A DNA stretch of 64,000 nt. Origin: Undaria pinnatifida (lineage: Eukaryota > Sar > Phaeophyceae > Laminariales > Alariaceae). The position numbers and the translations under genes are program-made. The notes under the pieces are model-generated. The model worked only from the letters and a program-made list of their open reading frames with translations. It did no database searches and was not told where the DNA came from. Where the stretch lies: positions 12,024,332 to 12,088,331 of the forward strand of contig JABAKD010000026.1 of NCBI GenBank assembly GCA_012845835.1, in the 5' to 3' direction. Shown one piece after another: positions 54,258-64,000 of the stretch (the stretch's first letter is position 1; each line of letters starts with the position of its first letter).

Positions 54258-56480
54258 CAGGCTGCAAAAGTGCGGGCGTGTTCTTCTCAGTAGTAAAGTG
54301 GTATTTTCAACCATCTAAATCCACCACAGAGCCTGTGTCGGGGCCGAAGACTCTTCCAAGTGAGACGGGCTCTATGATCAGAACTACTCGACATTAGGCA
54401 GAGATACGCATGATCGCCAATACAGCAGAAACTCAGTGCAGTGAGTTGGCGATGCAACGGCCAACATGATGCATGCGAAGGCAGAACTTGAAGAAGCCAG
54501 CACTTCGTACTCCCTCCGAGTCCACGAGGTGGAGAAAATAAACAGTTAAGTAGTAAAAATATCGAAATTGAAAGCACATCGCCGGTATGTAGTACGTAGT
54601 GTCCGTGCATATATATGCGTCGAACCCCCTCCTTATAGAAAAAAGAGGTTTGTGGTCACAGACTGTCAGAGGGAAACGCGTGTACCCTGCAAACATAAAT
54701 GAATAATATCAATCCATGCAACGCCAAACGCAATGAATGTTGCTGCAGCAGTAGTGGCAGTACAGTTTTCAAGCACACAAAAACTATGTATCTAGTAATT
54801 TTTGTAAAATTCCATGGTAGGCTTCCGAATGATTGTACTAATAGCTAAAACATTGAAATACCTCCCGACGCTCGTAACTGCTGTATTGACACATATTTAT
54901 TTCCTGGAAACTATTATACTCGTACGGCAGAGGTGTGTTTAGGATATCTTGCGAGTGTCTGCCCGGTTGCTGGTGTGAAGGTTTGAACTAAAACTGTAGA
55001 CAGGAAAACGTTTTTGTCAAAATGACAACAATGATGAGGTTTACCTTACACGAAAAACTTGACGGTTTCTAACCACGATTACTCGGGTGTTGTGTAGAAC
55101 ACGATGTACAACATACTAACAAGGTATTGCGATGCATTACCCTTACGAAGCACATACATTCGTACAGCCTTCCTACTCATATGACATCGTATCCATCTCC
55201 ATAGAGCATCAAATGGTGGTGTAGAGAATAGAAACTACAGCACCCGGTCGGTAGTCGGGTACTCCGCTTGGTGTTGACGCTTATACCGTACTAAAGAAAC
55301 AACCTACCCCACTAGACTCACTCATCATTTTGAATATTTCATATTAGGGCATAATCCGGACGGTGCGAGTATCTGGTACATGGATATTAGCCCGATCATC
55401 ACCAGTAGTGGTGACAACCAGACCTGGTACCCTAGACTACAACCTCGTGACAGTAGTTTTACGGTCGGCGGCATTATGAACATGCCGTGGTCACACAGAG
55501 CCGTTTCTTTCTTTTTCCCCGCAAGAAATCACCGCCATTTTAGTTGATGATGACAAATAAGTCTCAGGGCGCCCGCTACGCAGCTGCCACTCGTACATCA
55601 TCGTCATTGATTGGCCTTTGCCGACTCCCGCTCGTTTCTGGCACAACGGAAGGCGTGTTAATAAATTCGTCGAACTCACGGCTGACGTCGTTGAAAATTA
55701 GTTTTAAAATATAAAACACCTAGAACACCTTTATAGATATTTAACCCACTGAAACTCGCACCCTGGTCGCCATCATCACCTGACAGATGTGAGTGTTAGT
55801 CTACACCAGGTGGAGTGCAATGCACCTCACATGAGCACTATTTACTCGCAAGAAAAAACAACCGCATACTTGATGAGTACCGCATTGGTTAGCTATACTT
55901 CATCGCCGTCTCTAGATCAAATTGACAGTGGTAATATAGTCGAGACTAGGGCGTTTTCTTTTAATTGGTACTGTAGACGATGTTTCCAGATACCATATTC
56001 CTACGAGATCGGAACGGCGATTACACCCATCAACAATCTGGTATTACTTTTACCTTGATGGCTAGTATCGTGTCCAACCAATACGCGTCCAGGCGGGCAT
56101 TCCCCAAGGCAAGGGACAGGGGCGTTGTATTTTGAATGCTCTTTTGACCCCGAGGCCAAGAGAGATATACAGGACGTGAATACTGTGTAGAAGGGTGTCG
56201 ATCCTATCCGCTGTTTGCGGAGTTTTCTGTCTAACGGCGTCATGTTTGGACCCGATCAACGGCTTTAATGCTCGTTTAAGGCTCCCAAAAGGCGTCCTTT
56301 AGAAGGTAGGGCTTGAAGCGCCACGGCCTACGTGTTTTGACCCAAACACGGAGGTATACATCTTGGAGTCCGTGGAGTTTGTCCATACCAATAAATGAGG
56401 ATGTGGTGACGCAGGGGCCCGTGCCTTGCGCCGTGACCCTATCGAACAAAGACGAATCGCTTTCAGGATAACAAACCAGG
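54258..56480. other. No gene recognised
   Basis: Short frames only, up to 107 codons, without recognisable domains. AT-rich in part (54700-55300). I see no element ends or RNA genes. Confidence 0.4.
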
Positions 56481-56484
56481 TAAG

Positions 56485-56750
56485 ACTGATTCTACGATAC
56501 TCCTAAAAAAAAACAGCTATTTTCTTCAAAGAACGTTTCATGGCTGCTCGACACAAGGAAGGATACAATCGAAATCAAAGTGTTCATATCTTTGCTCGTG
56601 TGCAGAGGCCTATCGATCGATGGCGTCGGGGTGTCGGGGGAAACCGTATTTCAGGAGATAAGACCGGGAGCTGGTTTTGAAAACGGCCATTTCATTAAAG
56701 AAGAGTAGGGGGGGGGGTACCGTAGAACGACTCGTATCTGCTTTTCTTAT
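56485..56750 (+). repeat. Dispersed repeat, second copy of 39836-40105
   Basis: Same order of shared blocks as the copy at 39836 (GACTGATTCTACGATA, CGACACAAGGAAGGATAC, GGGTGTCG, AAGACCGGGAG, CCGTAGAACG). A G run (56707-56716) is longer here. Confidence 0.75.
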
Positions 56751-56769
56751 TGGAACCGTGCCCTACAGG

Positions 56770-58900
56770 ACATCCACCTATTAAAATATGAAACATGAGC
56801 ACGGCGAATGTTCAGGCCGTGCTTTCGATTCAGACGGTGAAAATATTAAGTTGCACACGTATTCTATGTGCCGTTGCGAAGACCTCGACCTGTCGGGGGG
56901 GGTTGTTGGTGTCGTTTTTTAAACCGACTTTTCGTCAGTTTAGATTTTTTGGAAATGTGGACCACCTTTAACCAAATATTTTCAGCGAAAGGGATTAACA
57001 CGCATGCTACGATAGAGAAACCATTTTTCGTCTGAAATGGTTACTGGATGACGGGGCACCTTGGCATAAAATCGTCGAAAAATGGACCATTTTTTTTGTG
57101 TGGTTCTCGTGACGTGTACCTAGGCAGCGGGATTTTTGATCCGGTAGCAGCTTTGTTCTTCTCCAAATCAGTTTTGGGAGAGGTCTTCAGCTCAATTTGA
57201 GAACACCTCCAGAGAAAAAGTGGTGCATCTCTATCGTAGCACGCGTCTTAAAAGGACACCCCCCGCTTCCTCCCCCCCCCTGAGGTCAGGCCTCGGCATG
57301 GATGGGCATCTAATAATCAAATACGTGTGCAAATATTTCAGGGTGTATTTTTCAAGAAAGGTGCTGACATTTTGATTTTTGTGTGCAAAAACGAGTAAGA
57401 CACGTTATTTCCCTCAAATGACTTGGTTTTAGTGTAGGCTTCCATTTCTTGCGATATATCCTGCTCAACGTTGAACACAGGCAGGTCAGATCCATATTCG
57501 ACTTTTGCGCCAAATGTCCTCTACGGACATGCCTTGGCAGTTGGAGTGCCTCAGACCGGTTCGTGGCAAAATGCGGCAACACGCATTTCTTGTTTTTCCC
57601 GCGCTTGGAAAAAGGCTGAATGTGGTTTAAAAATTGGAAGGTCTGCAATTAATTGGTCAATACGAGTTTCGCTCGTAGAGACAGCCCGAGGCCGTAAAAA
57701 CAAACAACGGCTATCTATGTCACCCTATTTCACTAGTCAATGGGGGTCAGTATGATTCCCTCGGGCTTGATATTGCGAGCGACACATTCGTGGGGGAGAT
57801 AATTTCGGGTTTTTTCCCGTAAACCAGGCGGTACTCATCTCGCACGACGTTGAAATACACAGCCTTGGGGGTGCGTCTATATGACGCCTGTATGTGCTAG
57901 CCGGAAATACCGGTTCTAACGTGGCAACCGCCACTACTCCGTGTGCGGGCACCGTTATATTAAGTCGTCTCAAACGGTGTCGAGCCATTGCGAAGGCACT
58001 GCTGTGGCGGGCAACCGGCGGTGCTCAAACGGCACTTTAGTGGGAATACTTTTCTTGCGTTGCACGTCACTGCTGTCCAGAGTGTATGCAGATATTCCCC
58101 TGATGGATGCAATACGAATCCTATGCCAGCGAGTGACCCGCTCAAACATCGGCCTCTATCTACTAGCGGCGCTGTCGTTCGATGTCACGCTCTCACCAGC
58201 ACCATCGCGATTGCTGTATAATAAGCAAACATAACCATACCGGGTGATGCAGGGTCAAAGATAAACCAAGCAGCAATAATTCCTCACCAGGTACCTGGTT
58301 GGATTCCCGTTTCGTAGGAAAAAATCATGACGAACGGGTGTGATGTGTGACGGTGTGGTGCTCCTTTTAATGCCTTGACTCTCTAGAGGCAGCATGTAGC
58401 GCCACGAACCCTTTGGTGTTGTCGACGACAACCTATCTATGCACGTACGGGAGTTTGTTCGACACGTATGTATGCGGTGCAGCCAGCCTCGCACGTCAGA
58501 CATGCCCGGCTGTAATGAATATGACAGCCTGATTCAGTTCGGCGACGACAGACAGCTTTTTTCTTTCCAAGACCGAGGACAAAACACGCAAGTCCATTCT
58601 GCCACACGCGGCCACAGATGCTGTCGCCGGTGTATACCTCAGAGTTCGTAACCGTGTATGCACCAATATGCCCGCTGCAGAATGAGAACACCAATCATCA
58701 GGTACTTGTTGTTGACGTCAAATTTCGGCATGCAGCCTGCTTACTGGGTGTGTCGGAAACTCTCAACATACGTGGCAACCAAGCAACAACCCTTTACGAA
58801 GAGTTCACCGACTGTTGAGAATAGTACGCCCCAAGCTACTTCACCTTCCCACGAAACAGCATTGCATCAACCTTTGACGAAAAACTATCGCAACAAAAAA
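56770..58900. other. No gene recognised; one 14-bp palindrome
   Basis: Frames up to 98 codons on both strands have no recognisable domain. A perfect 14-bp palindrome ACCAGGTACCTGGT lies at 58286-58299. Confidence 0.4.
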
Positions 58901-58933
58901 TGGTTATAGTTTGCTTTTACGTCCATCCCATCA

Positions 58934-59060
58934 AACGTCGTTGCTATTTTTTCGCCACCTCTCTCCATTTTCGCAACTCAGATCAGGACTCACAACGTCG
59001 TTGCTATTTTTTCTTCACCTGCACCTTTCTCCCTTTTCGCAACTCAGATCAGGACTCACA
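58934..59060 (+). repeat. Tandem repeat, two units of about 60 bp
   Basis: AACGTCGTTGCTATTTTTTC begins at 58934 and 58994. Each unit ends CTTTTCGCAACTCAGATCAGGACTCAC or nearly so. The second unit has a 7-bp insertion. Confidence 0.85.
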
Positions 59061-60390
59061 TGCTTAGCAGCCTCCCACCCGCCCGCACTCTTCTTCACAC
59101 CCTGGCTTACAACGTATGTCGAGATCTTTTTTTTTAGATTTGTATTCACTCGCGTCGAATTATATTATTCACACCCCCATGCGCTTTCAGCGGGTCAGGT
59201 TTTTTTGCAGAGAAACATATTCCTGCGTTGTCTGGAGCACTCGAACTCGCACGAACTCGATCTTACTGGTTAGTGCTGCAGCTACAAGGTTAGTCAGTAA
59301 ACCGCTGCCGACGCCCTGGGAGTACTCCCGAAGATCGGCGATGCGAATTCCCTGCACAACTTCACCAACGAGAGCGAGAGTCAAGAACAGCTCATCGTAC
59401 GTCCAGTGCGCTGTATCAAGCGAAACGAGCCGCCTTCACGGCAATTCAGGATTATTATGCAGGTGTTGTATAGCTTAGTTGAAGTTTTTGAAGTATTTTT
59501 TCGCAAGTGCTGTCAAAGGGACCAATACTCCACCAATGCTTAGACTACTATTTTGCACAAAAGTCCAAATGTACACGCTGTTTTTGACTGATAAACCTTG
59601 GATAAACCTTGATTTTTTGCGCAAAGGCTCTACATGCTCACCCCGAGGTCTGACCGCCGTTTTTGTTCTCCTATTTTTTCGTCGAAAAAAATTGGGCTAA
59701 AGGGTGGTCCACGTTTTTCGAAAAACCTTACTTAACCGACGAACAATCAGGCAGAAAAATAAAACAGAACGGGTGAGGTCTTTTAGAGGGCGCATGGAAG
59801 ACGTGTACAAAATGTAACGGTCTGAATCGAAAAAACAGCGAGGACATTCGCCGAACAAAAAAAAATGGGGTTTTTAACGCGAACCAGCCTGTAGAGGAAA
59901 AACATGGAAATCAGGGATTTGGTTTGGCCCACCTATGTTTCCAGTACTCTAAGACAGAAAACTTGTGGAACTGCCCGAAACGCAACTTTACTTAGACCCC
60001 AACCCTAACCCGAACCCGAACATCGACCCCAAACCCAAACCCTACCCATCGAACTTTGTTCCTTGAGAAATCCGACATTTTCTTTGTTGTTGAGCATTTC
60101 GTCGACCACATAAAATAACCATGAACGCTTCAAAATATTCCCCGATTTACATACAAATACTCCATCCGCGATAACAATCTAGACGTCCCGTGAAGGGCAA
60201 TTAGCAAAGCATAGTTCGCTGTACTGATTGTACCTGTGGTCCTTTGCACCTGGTATATGGTAGTTAGCATGAGTGGCAAGAAATACCTGGTACAATACTA
60301 CTCAATCCAAGCGGTGCACGATACGGTCATCATCTTTGTAAAATTGTAAATATATATCCACTCCAGCTTTGAGATCGTCATAATATGACA
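59061..60390. other. No gene recognised; short telomere-like stretch
   Basis: Bases 59994-60050 contain degenerate CCCTAACCC/CCCGAACCC/CCCAAACCC units, resembling a decayed telomeric repeat but only about 55 bp long. No gene is supportable. Confidence 0.4.
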
Positions 60391-60392
60391 GT

Positions 60393-60660
60393 CAGTGATA
60401 TTTGATGAGTGAGAAGTTCCAGAAACATACCAAAACCCAGGGAAATAAGTCAATGCGCACATGCGCGAACATCAATCAAGCACATGGCCTCAAGGTGCGC
60501 CATGCGGTTATTATGTTATTTTATATCAGTGGTACTTGATGAGTGAGGAGTTCCAAAAACACACCAGCAACCCGGGGAAATAATTCTTTGCGCAGAAGGG
60601 CGAGCATCAAATCGAGCAGCTGGCCTCTAAGCCGCCGCCATCAAGAAGTAAAAGCGTCTG
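60393..60660 (+). repeat. Two-copy tandem repeat, unit about 134 bp
   Basis: CAGTG.TA.TTGATGAGTGAG starts at 60393 and 60527; each is followed by AGTTCCA.AAACA.ACCA..A.CC.GGGAAATAA and GCGCA. Copies are moderately diverged. Confidence 0.75.
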
Positions 60661-62645
60661 GAGGCCTTGAGGACAATGCGTATTTGTCCGGAAAAGGTGT
60701 TTGTGCTCATCATGTCATAGAGTCCCTGCGGAGTCTATCACTGGGGGTATTGTGCCCATGTATGTGTGGTGAATTGTTGGTCCTTCCAGGAATTATGCCT
60801 GCAGTGTAGCACACAGTACAACAACACCAGTGGAACTATAGACTAATAACTGTTTCGTACACGTGAACCGGTATCTATCTGATGTGCTAGGGGTACTGCT
60901 GTAGTAGTAGTGGTATGTAGTGTGGTGCTACAAACGCCCGCTCGCTACATGCACATTGATAGAGACCAGCACTTTCTTCGTTAATTGTACCTGCTACAAC
61001 ATAAATGGCAGTTTTAAGGCGGCCCACTCCTCTCCATACTTCATGTTCTAAAGAAACAGCTAAAAATCTCTAAAGTTATTGATGTCTGGCGATCAATAGA
61101 TTATTACGTGGAAACGGGGGCGTCCTTCAAACCCAGCTTCAGCATGCTGTCGAATTTCCTGATTTCCTACCGGCATAATCTAGTTAGTCTGGCTAATTTT
61201 CTTGCGGGCATCTTTTTTTGAATACGAGCGGTAGTGAAGCTTGCGACACTATCACCAAAAAAGTTGTTCCTATCTATGCCCGGGGGAAGAAGAGAGTTGT
61301 TTGCGGAGCTTGTGAGCAGCTTCCTTTGCCTGCGATACTGACACAGGCACAGCGAAATATGGGGCTCCGCACGGGACCACGCGAAAAGAGATGCGGAGCC
61401 ATACGTACTACAAGAAAGGTAAACAAATATGTGAGAACGAAGCGTTATAATCTCTGTCCGAATCGGGAAACGAGTTTTTTTTAACGTATTCTGCTTGATT
61501 CAGGTAGCCTCCTCTCGTGATCCTCCAAAATCAAATTGGGGGCATTTTTTCAGTTGTGTTTCCCTGGGTCGCGGGATCATAAAACCTACAGACAGAAGTC
61601 CCTATGCTAACCGTATCCAGAGCCTTAATTTACCCAAACCCTTAGCCGAGACCTGGATGACAGAAGTTCTGCTGGAGGGGAGAAAAAAACATCAGAAACC
61701 TTGTTGTCGGAGTATATGTGCGAAGTGTTATAATTATACGCATCAATTTTGCGCATGTTTCATGCCAAATACCATACGCACGCACGTTTTCAGCGGCCCG
61801 AGCATACTATTAGTAACTGTTGTTGCGAGGGAACGTGGCTCGGGGCCATCGACGTAGTACATGACATGTAAAAAGAAATATCACTTGTATACATACACAC
61901 GCATCCGTATATAACGGCAGCTTGCGCTGCCGGGGTTGTAACGAGGACCACTGATAGGGACAGCTTACGCTATACCTACAATGGGACCCGAAGGCTGCGC
62001 CAGCTAGCGTTGGGCTGCGAAAGCAGCTGAGTTAAATCGACACAAGACGCGTATGAAAATACGTGGAAGTGTGGTGAGCTAAAGCTTTATTTTTCCCCAT
62101 CCGCCGGAGAATGAAAAAAAAAAAGAAAAAAAGAAAAGAAAAAAAAAGTTGTTTTCGCCGGGCGGGTTTTTGCGTTGGGATGAGGTGCGTCTTAAACAAA
62201 CTCCTACAACAACAACTGCTGTGCAAAGGGCCTGTTGCAAGTCTTATTTCACCGTGGATATCAGCCCGCCTTGTCTTTTGCAGCTTTCTTACTCTATATG
62301 TATAATGGTATGTACGTTCGAAGATGGCGGCGACGGGAAAGAGGGAAAATGAAGTATACCCGCTATTTTTAGCATATGGCTACAGAACCGGACGCGATGC
62401 GCCATTTTTATCGGGCGTGCTGGTCTACGTGGGTGGGGCATGTTTTTCGGTAGATAAATTTCAAGCCTGTGATTACCGTGGGGGCATTTTACCAGAAATT
62501 GCGATAGGTCGTAATATTTAAAACGGTTGTTGCAAGTAGTTGCAGATGGAGGTACTGTTGCTTTGTGAGACAAGTAAATTATGCTGCATCATTTACAGCG
62601 TATAGAGTGGCAGACACTCTACCAATAAAGCATTTATATTTCAAC
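60661..62645. other. No gene recognised
   Basis: Frames of 88 (61218-61484) and 120 codons (61495-61857) on the plus strand have no recognisable domain. A purine/A-rich tract lies at 62111-62148. The plus frame 62324-62521 (65 codons) has a protein-like sequence but no recognisable motif. Confidence 0.4.
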
Positions 62646-62649
62646 AAGG

Positions 62650-63090
62650 TCATTCGAAGTCGTCCCAAGGTCCGTGGAACGTGTTTTTCTGTGTGGTAGA
62701 TAACCTTAAATGATGCAACACGTTTTTTTAGCGTTCTCTCGATTTTTGCGACCGACAATAATAACGTTACTCGTAAATCGTGTACACAGCACTTTGAGCT
62801 TGTCTTCCATGGACGATGACATGGTCCGCCGATTTTCGTGACGACCGCGAGTAACCGTACTCTTTAATCGTGTATGTACGCCTCACTTCAAGTGTCTTTT
62901 ATGGTCAGCATGGTCTACAGATTTTTGCGACGACTGGGAATAGCCGGCATCTTTTTTTAGAGCCCCCAAACCCCTCCCTACACTATAGTCGAGTAATTTT
63001 GTCGCCAAAACGGGTTTCCAGGTCGAAGTGTCTTCCATACATAGTGAACATGTTTCACCGACTTTTGTGACGACTGCTAATAAGGTTTCT
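62650..63090 (+). repeat. Degenerate tandem repeat, unit about 100 bp, three to four copies
   Basis: Each unit has a GTGTCTTCCAT or similar segment, then ATGGTC.(A/G)C(A/C)GATTTT.(C/G)GACGACT or GACC, and then a short AATA(A/G)C.GT segment. Copies end near 62770, 62860, 62955 and 63085. Confidence 0.6.
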
Positions 63091-63739
63091 CGTCCTCCAA
63101 ATCAACAGCAGTAGCACCTTCGTTTGCCACTGGTGTGCAGCATTCCGCATTGAAAACGTCATCCACGAACAAATATCGGTAGTAAACGCATCGACGGTCA
63201 CAGGTCACGTCGACTCGGCACACCAACATTGAAAGAAAATAGAACGGCTTCTTCGTGGTTCCCGTGGACTGCATCTCGTTTTTCAGGGGGAAGACTGACA
63301 AGAGAACCACAAGAACGATTCACGATCCAGGCCATTCACACGCCGTAGTACGTGGTGGTGCGCCATCAAACGGTGAGCATGTTGGTTAACGCTGATGTTC
63401 CATGTTGGCCATTTATTTGTACATGGTGTATGTCTCCACAGCAGTGGGATACCCGTGCTCTGAAGGTCGTTTTGTTCAAGCAAACACTACGCGGCTTGTA
63501 TCTGAGACCAATACTTCACTACCCGAACTATCGCTGCCGCCCGTCGTACGTTAGACTTCGCCATCACTCCTACGCAGTAGTTCGGCTTTCTTGGAGCATT
63601 AGTCAAGGCCGCCTACAAGTTCGGGCCTCTTTCTTTTCCCGTCAACACCCACAGATCGCGCTCCACAGGCGGATTTAGTTTCATCGCCGCTAATGACAGC
63701 TCGTTCCCTTCAAGGTTGTCACACTGCAGGAAGTAATGG

Positions 63740-64000
63740 AGTACTCATACCAGTAGTTGGGGTGTGGCGTACGTTGAGGCGCTGAGGCCCACGTAGTCAG
63801 GCACAGGGCATACCCAGTGTTTAGGGAGTAGAGTACGTTGAGGTACCCGGTATGAACAGCATCTTTAGTTATTACTCCGATGAGGTGCGTACCCAGTATC
63901 TGGGGCGTACCATGACGTGGGGTACTGGGTATGAGCATACCCAGCAGTTTGGGCATGGGGAACTCTTAAGGTGCGTACGGTGTACCCTGGGGTACCGTGC
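63740..64000 (+). repeat. Short-palindrome tandem array running off the window
   Basis: Units built on CATACC(C)AG..TTGGGG or CCAGT(A/G)T(T/C)TGGGG, followed by GTAC and GAGGTGCGTAC, start near 63747, 63809, 63888 and 63936. GGTACC, GGTATGA and TACCC motifs make the array rich in small palindromes. It continues to the edge. Confidence 0.6.

Noticed and set aside
59994-60050. Telomere-like CCCTAACCC stretch
   Set aside because: Only one exact CCCTAACCC; the remaining units are degenerate and the stretch is about 55 bp. Too short to call an interstitial telomere.
1-64000. CRISPR array or prokaryotic operon
   Set aside because: No regularly spaced identical repeats with unique spacers, no Shine-Dalgarno-led gene runs; a GT-AG intron and LTR elements point to a eukaryote.

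Overview
This window reads as gene-poor, repeat-rich nuclear DNA of a eukaryote. I see one well-supported protein gene, with a canonical GT-AG intron. I also see relics of Ty1/Copia and Ty3/Gypsy LTR retrotransposons, satellite-like arrays, poly-C dispersed repeats and a very large inverted repeat. There are no operons, Shine-Dalgarno sites or bacterial gene packing. The retroelement style and the lineage-specific membrane protein would fit a stramenopile alga (brown-alga-like). That placement is an impression, not something the sequence proves.

Layout: 0-5.4 kb is mostly anonymous, with an almost perfect 174-bp proline-rich duplication (1890-2237) and a minus-strand tRNA-like sequence near 4.2 kb. 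5.9-6.4 kb and 7.3-10.1 kb are decayed tandem arrays with a unit near 43 bp; the second is built of palindromes. 11.9-16.9 kb holds a lone copy of a repeat arm that recurs at 43-50 kb, and two copies of a C-rich retroposon-like repeat whose ends carry a conserved block with a small ORF. 21.6-24.05 kb is the two-exon gene for a predicted three-TM membrane protein. 24.9-25.2 kb has several Pol III A-box-like motifs. 30.25-32.7 kb (minus) is a long decayed reading frame. 35.7-37.9 kb is a degraded Copia pol fragment. 39-43 kb is tandem-repeat DNA.

43.1-50.0 kb is the most structured part. Two arms of about 0.9 kb lie in inverted orientation around a loop of about 0.27 kb. The left arm is split by a complete-ended Copia element (43709-48569) with 420/415-bp LTRs, a perfect 5-bp target duplication TACGA, a primer-binding site matching an initiator-Met anticodon loop, a polypurine tract, gag and protease, but no reverse transcriptase. 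Next to it, 50685-54257 is an older Gypsy element with 250-260-bp LTRs. It keeps gag, protease and a chromodomain-like integrase tail, but reverse transcriptase, RNase H and integrase core are deleted. 54.3-64 kb is anonymous DNA with short tandem repeats and an array running off the right edge.

Functionally, only the membrane-protein gene looks active. The retroelements are all broken, and none carries its own reverse transcriptase.
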